NCBI GenBank assembly: GCA_017165825.1
Contig: CM029386.1
Coordinates: 1,863,491 to 1,927,490 of the forward strand
Reading direction: 5' to 3'
From: Hepsetus odoe
Taxonomy: Eukaryota > Chordata > Actinopteri > Characiformes > Hepsetidae
Length of the DNA stretch: 64,000 nt
Part shown: positions 30,541-42,700 of the stretch, piece after piece
Numbering within the stretch: the stretch's first letter is position 1
Layout: each line of letters starts with the position of its first letter
Program-made: the position numbers and the translations under genes
The notes under the pieces: generated by a model
The model's input: only the letters and a program-made list of their open reading frames with translations
The model's database searches: none
Told to the model about the DNA's origin: nothing

Positions 30541-31690
30541 CAGATTAAGAGAGCAGCTGCTAAAACGCCATTACAAAGCAGCAAACTGGAATTTGAAGCT
30601 GCTGGTGCCTCTGGAGTCCTGCAAACATCAAGGCGTCAGACCTCCAGTGGCTTGCAGTTGTGCATAAGCCTTCTATTTGGCTGCCCCTAACCAATGCTCA
30701 CAAGCAGAAATGGCTGTAGTGGGCCCAGAACTACATGAAGACTAATTTTCAAACAGTCTTGTTCACTGATGAGTGCCGTGCAACCCTGGATGGTCCACAT
30801 GGATGGAGTGGTGGATAGTTGGTGGAAGGCCACCATGTCCCAACAAGGCTGTGACGTCATTAAGGAGGTGGTGGAGTCATGTTTTGGGCCAGAATCATGG
30901 TGAGGAGAGCTGGTCGGCCCCTTTAGGGTCCCTGACGGTATGAAAATGACCTCTGAAAAGTATGTGGAGTTTCTGACTGACCACTTTCTTCCATGGTACA
31001 AAAAGAAGAATCGTGCTTTCAGTAACAAAATCATCTTCATGCAGGACAATCTCATGCGGCAAGGAATACCTCTGCTTCATTGGCTGCTATCGGCATAAAA
31101 AGAGAGAAACTCATAGTGTGGCCCCCATCCTCCCCTGACCTCAATCCTATTGAGAACCTTTGGAGCATCCTCAAGCAGAAGATCTATGAGGGTGGGAGGC
31201 AGTTCACATCCAAACAGCAGGTCTGAGAAGCTATTCTGACATCCTGCAAAGAAATTCAAGCAGAAACTCTCCAAAAACTCAAAAGTTCAATGGATGCAAG
31301 AATTGTGAAGCTACTATCAAATGAGGGGTCCTGTGTTAATCTGTAACTGGACCTGTTAAGATGTTTTTGAGTGAAATAGCTTTTGATTTCAGTAAATATG
31401 ACCTCCTAATGCTGCAAATTCAACCAATGACCATTTTCAGTTCTTTATAATCTATAAAATGTGTTGAAACTCTGCAGTGCGTGATAATTTGAAACAGTGC
31501 ATTTGAAGTTTTTTTTTTTTGAAAAACATGCTGTTATCATTGGGAGGTTTGTTCAGTAACATTCCAATGATATTATGGTTGATAACTCGAAAATTATGCT
31601 GACTGTCACTTGCATCGACCATTTAGAAAAATCAGAGAGAAATATCATTTGCATAATAATTTGGTGCTTTAGGCATTCCTGAAGAAACCA
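30541..31690 (+). mobile_element. Mariner/Tc1-like transposon relic, second family
   Basis: The plus strand in broken frames encodes M-T-S-E-K-Y-V-E-F-L-T-D-H-F-L-P and I-I-F-M-Q-D-N, then a P-D-L-N-P-I-E-N-L-W-type box in another frame. This is the second aspartate and the final acidic region of a DDE transposase. An AATTTGCATAATAA-type end motif occurs near 31655. Several stops; inactive. Confidence 0.75.
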
Positions 31691-32502
31691 TTATCCATCA
31701 AATTGATCAATTTTGTTTACGTGTGTATATGGTACTGCAAGCTGGGAAAGGAATAAGGGTGAACCTCAATACTTGCGAATACCTGTCTTTTGCTTTATAG
31801 CAGCACATGTAAGCAGTTCTGTGCTCTTTTTGACGTCTTGCACATATTTATGATGTCATCTGACATTATTATTATTTGGATTTCTTTGTTTGTTTTGCAC
31901 AAAGTAAGAGTGTACAGTAGAAGTTTTTTTTGTATATATGCAATTATTACCATGTTTTCTGGTGTTTCTGAAGTCAGGTGACCTGGGGGTTCTGTATAGA
32001 TGTCAGTCAATTTACCTACTGTATCTGAGGGTTAATGAAGAAGGCCTAGAGGATGTTGAACAGAGACTGTATTTTATTGTTGAAGGTAAAATCACTCCAT
32101 GTGTGTAAAAGCTGTGTTTACAGGGTGTGTGTGCTCCACAATAACCGTGTTACACTTTATTCCAGTTTATGAGACTGTAGCTGAAGATCTTCTGGGAAAG
32201 ATGGAGAGTTGATGATGGGAAGGTTGTGTTACTGGAACGTCACTGGTGAGTGGATAAAGGGGGGATTGTGAGGGTCATTTATAAGAACCAGGACAGACAC
32301 AAGCTCTTTACTCTCTTTAGCGACAGCAAGCTGTTCTTTCAGGAAAAAACCTTCTCTCATTCAGTCAGATCTCTCCATTTTCACCACACTCCTTGTGTGT
32401 GTGTGTGTGTGTTTGTGTCAGACAACCATTCACATTTTCTCATTCTTAGAAATAATGGTCATTATGCACAAGCATTATAAAATTCACACATACACACACC
32501 CC
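31691..32502. other. Unassigned sequence downstream of the NLR gene
   Basis: A (GT)n lies at 32395-32412. No gene seen. Confidence 0.5.
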
Positions 32503-32508
32503 TTTATT
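32503..32508 (-). terminator. Candidate poly(A) signal of the NLR gene
   Basis: AATAAA on the minus strand, about 105 nt downstream of the B30.2 stop codon. Confidence 0.5.
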
Positions 32509-32541
32509 TTAGGAAAGTTATTCTCTGCAAGTTTCTCTGCG

Positions 32542-32560
32542 CACACACACACACACACAC

Positions 32561-32608
<48 letters not shown>
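32542..32608. repeat. (CA)n microsatellite just after the B30.2 stop
   Basis: About 66 bp of CA with one slip, starting a few bases after the stop codon in gene sense. Confidence 0.95.
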
Positions 32609-32610
<2 letters not shown>

Positions 32611-32613
32611 AGG

Positions 32614-33155
32614 TTATTCTATCTTATAGAGACGCGCTGAGGAGCTATAATAAACCCCAAACCCAGCACAGAGCGGTTCAGTGAAAGTGGTGTTGAATGT
32701 GTGTAAGTGTGTGAGTGTGTGTGTATCAGAGGAGACACTGTAGAAGGACAGAGTTCCGGCGGGACAGTCCACATACACTCCTACTCTGTTAGATCTGGAG
32801 GGAGGAGGAGGGACAGCAGTTCTCTTATTATTGTGATAAAAAGAGAAACTGTTTTTATAATAGTCCAGACTCCAGGACTTTTCATTCAGTCCAAACCTAC
32901 AGTCTTCACTCCATCCTCTCTTGCTGATTGATTTATGAGTCACTGATACTTCAACACCATCTCCGCTCCACTGGACCTCCCAGTAACAGCGTCCACTCAC
33001 ACTCTCTCTACACACAACCTGCTGCCAGTGATCAAATCTGTCTGGATGATCAGGATACGACTGTCGTTCTCTCACACTCTCCACCTTCCTGTTCTCCTCA
33101 GAGAGAGAGAGGAGTGTGTGTGCTGAGTCTGGATCCAATGTGAACTCACAGCCAT
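32614..33155 (-). CDS. NLR terminal exon: B30.2 (PRY-SPRY) domain
   Basis: 542 nt, 180 codons plus stop. PRY starts C-E-F-T-L-D-P-D-S-A-H-T-L-L-S-L-S; SPRY carries the conserved R-C-Y-W-E-V-Q-W, W-S-L and G-V-Y-V-D-C-P-A-G-T-L-S-F-Y segments. This is the usual full length. B30.2 domains mediate protein recognition and are the fast-evolving face in fish NLR and TRIM families. Entry phase 1 matches the linker exon. The exon is bracketed by (CA)n 6 bp below its stop and (GT)n about 37 bp above its acceptor. Confidence 0.95.
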
Positions 33156-33186
33156 CTGCACACAAGACGAGACATTAGAGGAGAAA

Positions 33187-33242
<56 letters not shown>

Positions 33243-36200
33243 AGTGTATATGATGTGTTTATATTTATCAGTTTCTGCATTAGACAAATTATCCCCCTCT
33301 GAATTTTCTCTAAAGACAATTCTACAATTCTGATGAAGAAATTACATCCAATTCAGACACATCAGTGTAGCTTATTTCAATTTATCAGGTAATAACTCAC
33401 ACTGCAGACAGTAAAACTACACACTTTTCTACATTTTCTTTTGTATTTATGATCCAGAGTCCCAGTGTCCTCACATCAGTCCATTATATTCAACAGTGTA
33501 CGGCTAACTTAAAATTTCTGTTTGTAGAAATTAAACCATAAACATTATTAAATAAAATATTCATATTTTAATTAATACACTAACAATGTTTCTTACTTTT
33601 TATCTTGTTTTCTGAGAGAGTCAATCATTTTGGTCACTGGTATCACTGGGTTTCAGCAAAAATGGTCAAGATGTGAGAACAACAGGTACAGTTTCATTGA
33701 CCTGGATCCATTGTTGGTGCAGTATCACAATCATTCCTTTAAATTATTCCTTCAACTTTCAACTTTTTAGTTCAGTTTCTGCAGAGAGATCCTTCAAGTC
33801 TCTTTTAAAGGCTGATTTTAAAACTGCAGCTCCAGTTCAGCAAGCTGTGTCTCCAGGACCCATAGTTTCTACATATGGCTGCTGCCTCAGAAACACTTTT
33901 GTTCTTCATCACAGACAAAACTCTGGATGAAGTTCAGTGGTGCAGCTCAGGATGATTCTGTTTGGTGAGCTTTGGGAGCTACATGGTAGAGTGACTAAGT
34001 AGAGATGGCATGAGTTATTTTCAGGAATATGTTTAACAACGGTGACTCTGGCATCTCCCAAAGCACTTCTTTTCTGTTTGAACTTTCAGAATCAGACTGG
34101 TCTTTATTAAAGTTTGTGGTAAAAGTTTACTTTCAGATACTCCAGTCCTGTTTCAGGTCATGAACTCTGTCCTGTCCTAAAAAAGTCAGGATTAAGTTTA
34201 GATGAAGCTCTTCAGAAACCTCTGTAAAGACTGTTAGATTTTAAATGAGGTTTATGATGAGACCTCCATTCAGGAAGCACTGTTTGCTGAAACATAAAAG
34301 ATTTCCTGTTAATCTTGATGCTTCATAACTGTGAATCAGGAGAAGCTGGGACAGTTTGGACATTTTAAAAATAAAGAAACTAAAACTGTGATTCCAGCAT
34401 TCACATGGGACAGTGGTGAACTAATAAGGGATCAGGTCTTATGATCAGATGGTCCTCATCATTGCTCCCCGGGTGCTGGATATTTCTGCCCCCTGCTGGA
34501 CGGTATGTGTGTGTTAAATGCAGAGGATGTATTTGGTTGTGGTTCACTGTGTGCTGTGTTCTCAAAATGACATTCACTTAATAAAAACTGTGACCATTAT
34601 TTCACTGCAGTCTGTTTAAACTCACGATATTTTATGTTTTGTCTGATCAACTTCATTTATTAATAAAGATTCCTGCATCTCAGACCTGCAACACATTCCA
34701 GAAAAGTTGGGACTTCAGTGCAGTAATGAGCTTAAAATCCTGATTTGGTACAAAAGCAGTTTCCATGAAAGATGAAAGGAGAAAAGATGGACAAATGATT
34801 TTCAGTGTTTCATCAAATGAGTGAGAAAATGTAAAAAAAGGATCCTCAAAGAATGACTGGAAGAGATGTTCATATTTCCCCTCCACAGTGTAAATATCAT
34901 TAAACAATATCAGAAATCTTGAAGAATGTACAGGACCTGCTTTTTTAGGAGGTCTGAACTGAAATACAGGACTGGATGTTCATGAACAAATGGAACGAAG
35001 TGGATCAGAAGAAACATGAAATATTTCGTGTTCAGACTGTCTGCAGTAAAACTACAGTTCCAGTAAATGAAAGAATCCTGATCTGGGATCTGTACACCAG
35101 GCTGTTAGAGATCAGCTGATGTGTTTCATGTTTCTCTAAATCCTGGAGCTTCATGAGGGATGAAGATCTTCTGATCCTTCACTCTGTAAAAGGACTTTCA
35201 GACATGAAGACCCAGTTTTCTCAAGGCCTCTGGTGAAATGTGAGGAGGCTTATTCTTCAGCGCAGTGCTGTCAGATGTAAAAGTGTAAACTTTACTAGGA
35301 TCACCTGAACACCTGTTTATTGAGGTCCTATTCAGATCAGCCAATCCTGCAGCAGAAGAGCTGCTCTGAGTGTTTCTGTAAGGACTGATGCCCTGGGATC
35401 CTCATCAACAACACTCTGAACTCAGACGCTGATTTAAAGACTGGGTTTATAACGACAGTCCTGAACACAGACTGGAGGAGAGCTTTAATGAGTTCTCCAC
35501 TCAGTCTGGTAGAATCTGTTACTGCAGTGTGGAGAATTTCATCACTTACAGAAATACATCCATTTTTATTCCCTTAATAAAATATATCAGACCCTTTCGT
35601 CTGTTTTTTATTTAAGGATTTAAAATAAAGCCAAAATGAAAATCAGTGTGAAAAACTGTTTACATGTTTCACAGAGATTAAATCCTTGTTAAATTTATAA
35701 AAATGTGTTTATATTGACAATGCACACTGAGTATGAGATTTATATATTGAAGCGCTGGCCATTAAACGTCTTCTTGTTGACCATAATGAACTTTTTCAGT
35801 GTCCATGAAAAATTCGGAAAATACCTCAAAATGCACACAGTGAACATAAATTCAAAATAGTCTGTGTCTTTTTGTATTTTGTGAGTGTGTGTGTGTGTGT
35901 GTGTGTGTATGCACAAACTTACATTTCTTTAGTCCCATTTTGATTCTTATCTCTCCTCCATGTTCCATTCTAAGTGTACACAGAGAGAGAGAGAGAGAGA
36001 GAACAATACAAGTTAACGCAAGGTAAATAAAAAAAAGTCTTTCAGCCTCCTTCCCGGAACTTCTTTACCAACTCCTGGTACTTGGCATGTTTTCTTTCAT
36101 TTGCCTCTTCCATATGCTCTTCCCAGAACACAGTGAGTTTGAGGAAAATCAGCTTTTTTGTTGCCTCTGAGACAATAATTATGTCTGGCCGAAGTGATGT

Positions 36201-36718
36201 TTCAGTGATGTGCTGAGGGAATTTCAACTGCTTCTCTAAGTCAGCTTGCAGCTGTCAGTCCAAGGCTGCATAGAGGAGACCTGACCTTATTCTTCGCTGC
36301 CGACAGGGCTCCTCTCCAGCTTGACAAAGGCAACTCTTGTCTTTGGGCCAAGATGGTGTTTGCCAGGAATGATGGCTTTGCCTATATTATCTGCAACTGT
36401 TATTATACTAAAGTGCACTTTTACTGTACTACACCATACTGTTCAGTTATTGTACCATAGTGTACTGTTACTGTACCACAAAGGATCAATAGTTTTAGAC
36501 TGTTAACAACAAACAACAACACACACACCTCTGTTGTCCATACCTGAGTGAGCTGAGTGAGCAGTGTGGATCCTCCAGTCGAGCAGAGAGCAGCTTCACT
36601 CCTGACTCTCCTGGGTGGTTGTAGCTCAGATCCAGTTCTTTCAGGTGGGAGGGGTTTGAACTGAGAGCTGAATCCAGAGAAGAACAGCCTTCAGCTGTGA
36701 TCATACAACCAGATAATC

Positions 36719-36756
<38 letters not shown>

Positions 36757-39700
36757 CGAGGCGAGCGAGGCAGGCGAAGAGAGAGAGAATTACTTTTAAC
36801 TCTTTCAGAACATGGGGCAGCGGTGGCCTAGTGGATTTGGGTTGGCGTTGCAATTGTAGGATGGGGTTCGGGCCTCTTCCCAATGGAGTTGCCCTGAGAA
36901 TTGCCGTCCATACTTTTCTGCAACAGACTGGTGACCTGTCCAGGGTGTGTCCCCGTCAGTATGCCTGTGGGCTGGATTGGACTCCAGCAATCCCAAGCAA
37001 AAGACAAGTGGCAGAAAATGACTGACCCCAGCTCTTTCAAACTGATCTGCAGATCAATACAATTTTTATGTACAGGAGTCTTTATAACAGCACTTTTCAC
37101 AAGAGACCTTTAATGAACTGAGAGACAGCAGCAATAAATCTTCCATACAATCTGTGGACAAAACTAAAGAACCAAGTCTCAAATGGAGAAACTCCCTAAC
37201 AGTTAAAAGAAATACTTCATTAAATATTCAATCCAAATATCATATTTACAAACATTTTATTGGTAAAGTACTGAATATCACAACTTAATGTTTATCTTCA
37301 GTGATGATGAGACAGAATCCTCACCTGAGATTCTCCAGTTTACAGTGTGAACTCTTCAGTCCAGCAGAGAGCAGCTCCACTCCTGAATCCTGCAGGTCAT
37401 TGTTACTGAGGTCCAGATCTTTCAGGGAATTTTCCAGATTCAAAACTGATCCCAGATTTTCACACGTCTTTACTCCAAGATTACATAAAGACAGTCTGGC
37501 AAAAAATCAGCATGACTTCATAATCAAATGAACATCTGAAAAAGGTGTTTCCAGTAATCCCTAGTTCAGAAGAAGTATAACAGAAAAACATCAATAAAAA
37601 TCTCTCAACAGTTAAACCATTCCCACAACTTTCATTAGGAGGAGCAGACTTTTGAGATGTGGTTTAAGGTCACAGAATGACTTTTACAGTCAGGTCTCAA
37701 CATGACTAAACCTCAAAAACTATATGCAGCCGTTTCAGACAAACCTCAGGGCTGATGTTCACAAAGCAGTTATAAGGAGGTCTGTGCCACCTTAATGAAG
37801 ATATGGATGTGGTTTGAGCTGGTTTACAGAAGGTCTGTTGAAGGTTTTTCATGACAATGTTGGATAATTAAATGAACTATAGGGGTTATAGTCTTCCAGC
37901 AGTATGATCCTTCCAGCTGAAGTCCTGAGTTGAAGAAACTATAAGTATCACAAACATGTATGTGTGATGGAAGCCATCTACAGTCAGAGGAAGTCTGAGT
38001 GAATATTTTATATTAAATTGTTTGCTGTCTTATGTGTAGCACCAGGGTCCTGGAGGAATGTTGATTTGTTTCACTCCTGTACTGTGTATGGATTAAAAAT
38101 GACAAACACATCACACAGTATTACTACAATCATATCAGGACAGATTCACCAAATCAGCCATATGCCTTCGCTGTCCTGCAGAACTTTCACAACTTTCCTT
38201 CAGGATAAAGGGACCAGAATCCTCACCTGAGAGTCTCTCAGTTTACAGTGTGAACTTTGTATTTATCTTCAGTGATGAACACACAGAATCCTCACCTGAG
38301 AGTCTCCAGTTTACAGTGTGAACTTTATATTTATCTTCAGTGATGGAGAGACAAGTCACCTGAGAGTCTCCAGTTTACAGTGTGAACTCTTCAGTCCAGC
38401 AGAGAGCAGCTCCACTCCTGAATCCTGCATGTCATTGTTACTGAGGTCCAGATCTTTCAGGTAGGACATTTTTGTTTGTAGAGCTGATATGAGAGACCTG
38501 CAGGACTTCACAGAGAAATTACACAAGGCCAACCTGCAGAGAGAAACAGAAATACATTCAGACTGAAGGTGAAAGTGACCGTTTTTTACCCTGTTATTAT
38601 GTAATTTCTCTTGGTAACAGATTTCGTCCAGGGACTGTGAAATGAACTTCTATCAGATCCCTGTTTCAGACTCTTCTTACGTGTATAAGTAGATTTACAA
38701 TTGTCTCTGGTTCACCATGAGGAGTTCCTCCTCTTCTCTATACTTAATATTATTGAATACCATATTAATTATAATTATGTCAAAATGTAAACAACAACAA
38801 CACGTTGTATTTATATGGTGCCTTTCACAAACCGAGGGACACTTCACAATTAGTGGAGAGAAAAAAATGAGTGGAGAGAAAAAAATTTCAGGTAATTCAG
38901 GTGACCAAAGGGGAGGAGTAGCAAAGAGAGAATAGCTAGTCTTTAATTGGACTTTGAAAGAGGAAAAAGAGTTCCACAACTTGGGTGCTGCAACCCTAAA
39001 GGTCCTGGAGCCCATAGTGGACAGTCAGAATTTAGGGACAGACAACAGGTTGGAAGAGGATGATCTGAGGTTGTGGGTGGGAGAATGGCTGGAGTAATTC
39101 TGAGAGTGAGGAGCAAGAACATGAAGGGCTTTAAATATAAAGAGGAGTGTTGTATTAACAGGAGTAATGTGTGCTGATAGTTTTGTGTGGGTCAGAAATC
39201 TTGCAGCTAAAATTTGGATAAACTGGAGACGAGTTTAGCTTAGACACAAATAAATAAAGTGTTGCAACAATTGAGACGTGAAGAAATAAATGCATGGATA
39301 AGCATTTCTGCATCCTTTACTCAGAGAGCAGGGCAGAGACATGCAATATTACAGAGATAAAAAAAAAAATGCTGTCTTAGACACAAAGTTAATGTGGTTC
39401 AGTGTGGAATCAAAAATAACACCAAGGTTGTGAACAGTGGGTAATGGTTTAATAACAGTGGTGTCAATTAGCAGGTCAAAGTTTCTAAAAGATGAGGTTA
39501 TTGATTTTGAACCAATTAATATGAGATTAGTTTTAGCTGTGTGAAGCTTCAGGAATTTGGCTCTCATCCAAAACTTAAGGTCTTGAATGCAAGTAACGAG
39601 GGAAGGTAGAGGAAAGGTAGTTGGGGGTTTGCAGCTGATATAAATTTGGGTTTTGTTAGCCTAGCAGTGAGAATAAACCCAGACAAAGCTTATGTTCATT

Positions 39701-42700
39701 TGTGCTCCTGGCGGGTTAATGAATGTATAAAACATAAGAAGATTAAACTGAGAAACTGTAACTGAGAATTAATGTTAATATATGAAAATAATAAAAAACT
39801 GAATATACTTGCTCTGAAACTTTATTTCATCTTCAGTTTCAGCTCTCCTTACTTCCACATTCAGTTCTGAAACTTCAGGTTTTACACATTAACCTCAGTT
39901 CTTACAGCTCAGCTTAATCAGTTCTTACAAAAACTATATCAAGCTCTCACAATGTAAGTATTATTATAAATTATCATAAATATCATGACTTTTAGAAGTA
40001 CAGACACAGTCACAGATTTTCTGGAGAAAGAATTAGTTAAACTACATGCTCCACTCACTGTAACCCTCTACTGGAACATCCACATGTATCTTAATGAAAA
40101 TGTTTCTTTATGAGAGTCTTATTCCTCTGAGTCTTAAACCCCCCAGAGGAGCACTTTCTCCCCCACAACCCCCAAGTGATCAGACACACGAACACTGAGG
40201 GGTGTTAACATGTGACTTTGGCCAGCGCTTCTCAGGAACACCAGACTGTCCTGATTTATGCTCCAACCCAACACAGAGACAGAGGACCAGTCAGGGATCT
40301 CTGAGGACCAGTTTGAGAACTGGGGAAGATACATAAATGTACTGAGCTGGTGTGAAAGTTTATCTGGCCAGGCTCTGGTTTATGTCTCCTAAACATTAAA
40401 TATCCTGATTAAATCTGATATCTAGAGCCTTCTTAAAGTGTAAATCATATTTTTATAAAGCAGATTTTTATTATTTAGCCAGTTTAACTCACTATCAAGT
40501 GTCTGTGCTACAAATGGGACTAGAATTAGAAAATATCTGCAAAACAGAAATTAGTTCAGATGTTATGTTTCTGACCTGAGAATCTCCAGTTTACAGTGTG
40601 GACCCTTCAGTCCAGTAGAGAGTGCGTCCATTCCTGAGTCCTGCAGGTTGTTCTTACTGAGATCCAGTTCTTTCAGGGACAAGGCCTCATTTTGTAAAGC
40701 TGATCCCAGATATTCACACGTCTTTTTCCCAAGATTACACAAAGCTAATCTGCAGATGATAAAAAATCAAACACAGACAGGTTCAGTAGAAGAGCTGAGA
40801 ACAATCACCCAGATAATACCTGCTGGATAGAATCAGTAATTTTCTCAGTGTTCACAGTTGTTTTAACTATCTGCATCTGCTGATGATATTGTTGTTTTTA
40901 TAAATGGCCAGAGTGATTTTACCAAACTGCAGGAACTTGTTGCAACTTTTAACTTTTATGGTTACCTCCATGAGAGTGAACTGGGCCAAAAGTGAGGTAC
41001 TCCTTGTTGGGACTGGGGGTATACCACACCCCACTTTCCTGCAGGGCTGCAGTGGAAGAAAGGTGGACTGAAGTACTTTGGTGAACATCTTGGAGATGCT
41101 GCTTCAGTCCAGAAAAACTGGGATGGGCTTGTGGATGCGGTGCAAGGTCGGCTGGATAGGTAGAGGTGGCTCCTTCATCACATGTCTTATAGGGGCCAGA
41201 TCCTGGTCCTCAACAATCTGGTGGCATACTCACTGGACTGCTGGCGAGGATTCAGCTAGTGGACATTTTTTTTGCAAGCTTTCCAGAATCAGTTCCTCTA
41301 GAAGTTCCTGTATCAAGGCGGGGTAGTGGTGTGGAAACCACTCATAGCTGCATATTTTAGACACATTGGTGGAATGGAACTGGACTATGGTCTGTGTATG
41401 ATGGACACAAAGCAGCTGAATATCATGGGCTTTTGTGGGTCTTTTTAGAGCTTGGAAACATTTTAAGTGTGTTTTAATTTCTCCTCAGTCCTGATGGAGG
41501 AGCCCTTAGTACTTTAGGCTCGATTGGATGCATCTCATGAGACATTTCCCGACTTAGTAATGCAATTGCTTGCTGCAAAGATGTTTAAATTCCAGAACAT
41601 AGTGGCAGTGTCAGGATTGGAACTGAAGAACGTGGTGGCAGTGGCTTCTTCACTACAGATTACATCACTGTAATGTAGGTATGTTGGAGGTTTCCCAACT
41701 GCATTATTGAACACACTAAAAGCAGAGGAAAAAGGAATTCTAATGGATTACTGCAATGGATGAAGTGTGCCCAACAAGGAGGACCCTTTTCCAACATGTA
41801 GACTGTCTGTGGATTCTAGTGACTGTGACCTGTCAGGCAGTCTACTGGGTGTCACAGGATGTACGGTGGATACTGTTTGGAGGGACAAACTGAAAATTGG
41901 TGAAGACAGTAAACCAGTGTGGGGAGCCCTTTACAAACCACCACTGCCAAAAAATTGGGAGACCTCGAGTGGAGGCTGCTGCACGGAGCCATAGCCATCA
42001 GTTCCTTTATTTCAATTTTAAATGAGAATGAAACAGATGCCTGTGTGTTCTGTCCAACCTGAGAGAGTTTTTCCCAGTTTTACTGCATGTTTTAGACTGA
42101 AGCTGCTGTTTTTTACATTTTTAATGTCTTTGGTGAACATTTTAATGAGATTGTTTTTATTTTTGTTTTTAAGTACAGTAGAAGACATTGAATTTTACTG
42201 AATTTTATGATCAGGATAGCTAAATATGCTATTTATGTGAGTCAACAGTCTGCGCCAGAACAGGGTTTGAGTGGTGAGGTGCTGCCAGTGTTCAAGGATT
42301 TGGGCAGGTCCAGGATTCTGATGGATATTAACTTCCATAAAGTGGTGTGTGATCTAGACAGTTTTGAGCTGAAGTGCTCCTGTAAAGAAGCCCTGTGTTC
42401 ACTGTGTGTTGGAAACAGCATTTTCTGTCTAACTGCAGTAACACCCACTTTATTTATTAATTTATTTTACTCTTAATGGCTAATTGTTGTATTGGGTTGT
42501 GATGATGGAACGAGTATAATAAACAAGTATAAATTCAAAATGATCTCTTTACAGCCCAGCAGTCTGTCTGTCCTGTCAGTTTTCATTTTCACCTGTATTG
42601 TTTATAAAATCCAGACTAATTTATTTGGGTTTGGGGACCTTTGTCATCGCAGGGTGTCACCACCCAATGTGTCTCTCAACATGCCTCAGGTAGATCACAT

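Noticed and set aside
32614..33155. B30.2 exon as part of a TRIM gene
   Set aside because: No RING, B-box or coiled-coil exon nearby; phase and linker exon join it to the NLR.
38700..38940. Short frames in the 38.7-39.0 kb intron as a host gene
   Set aside because: The minus-strand reading is the L2 LINE RT end (F-R-V-A-A-P-K-L-W-N), so it is LINE-derived.
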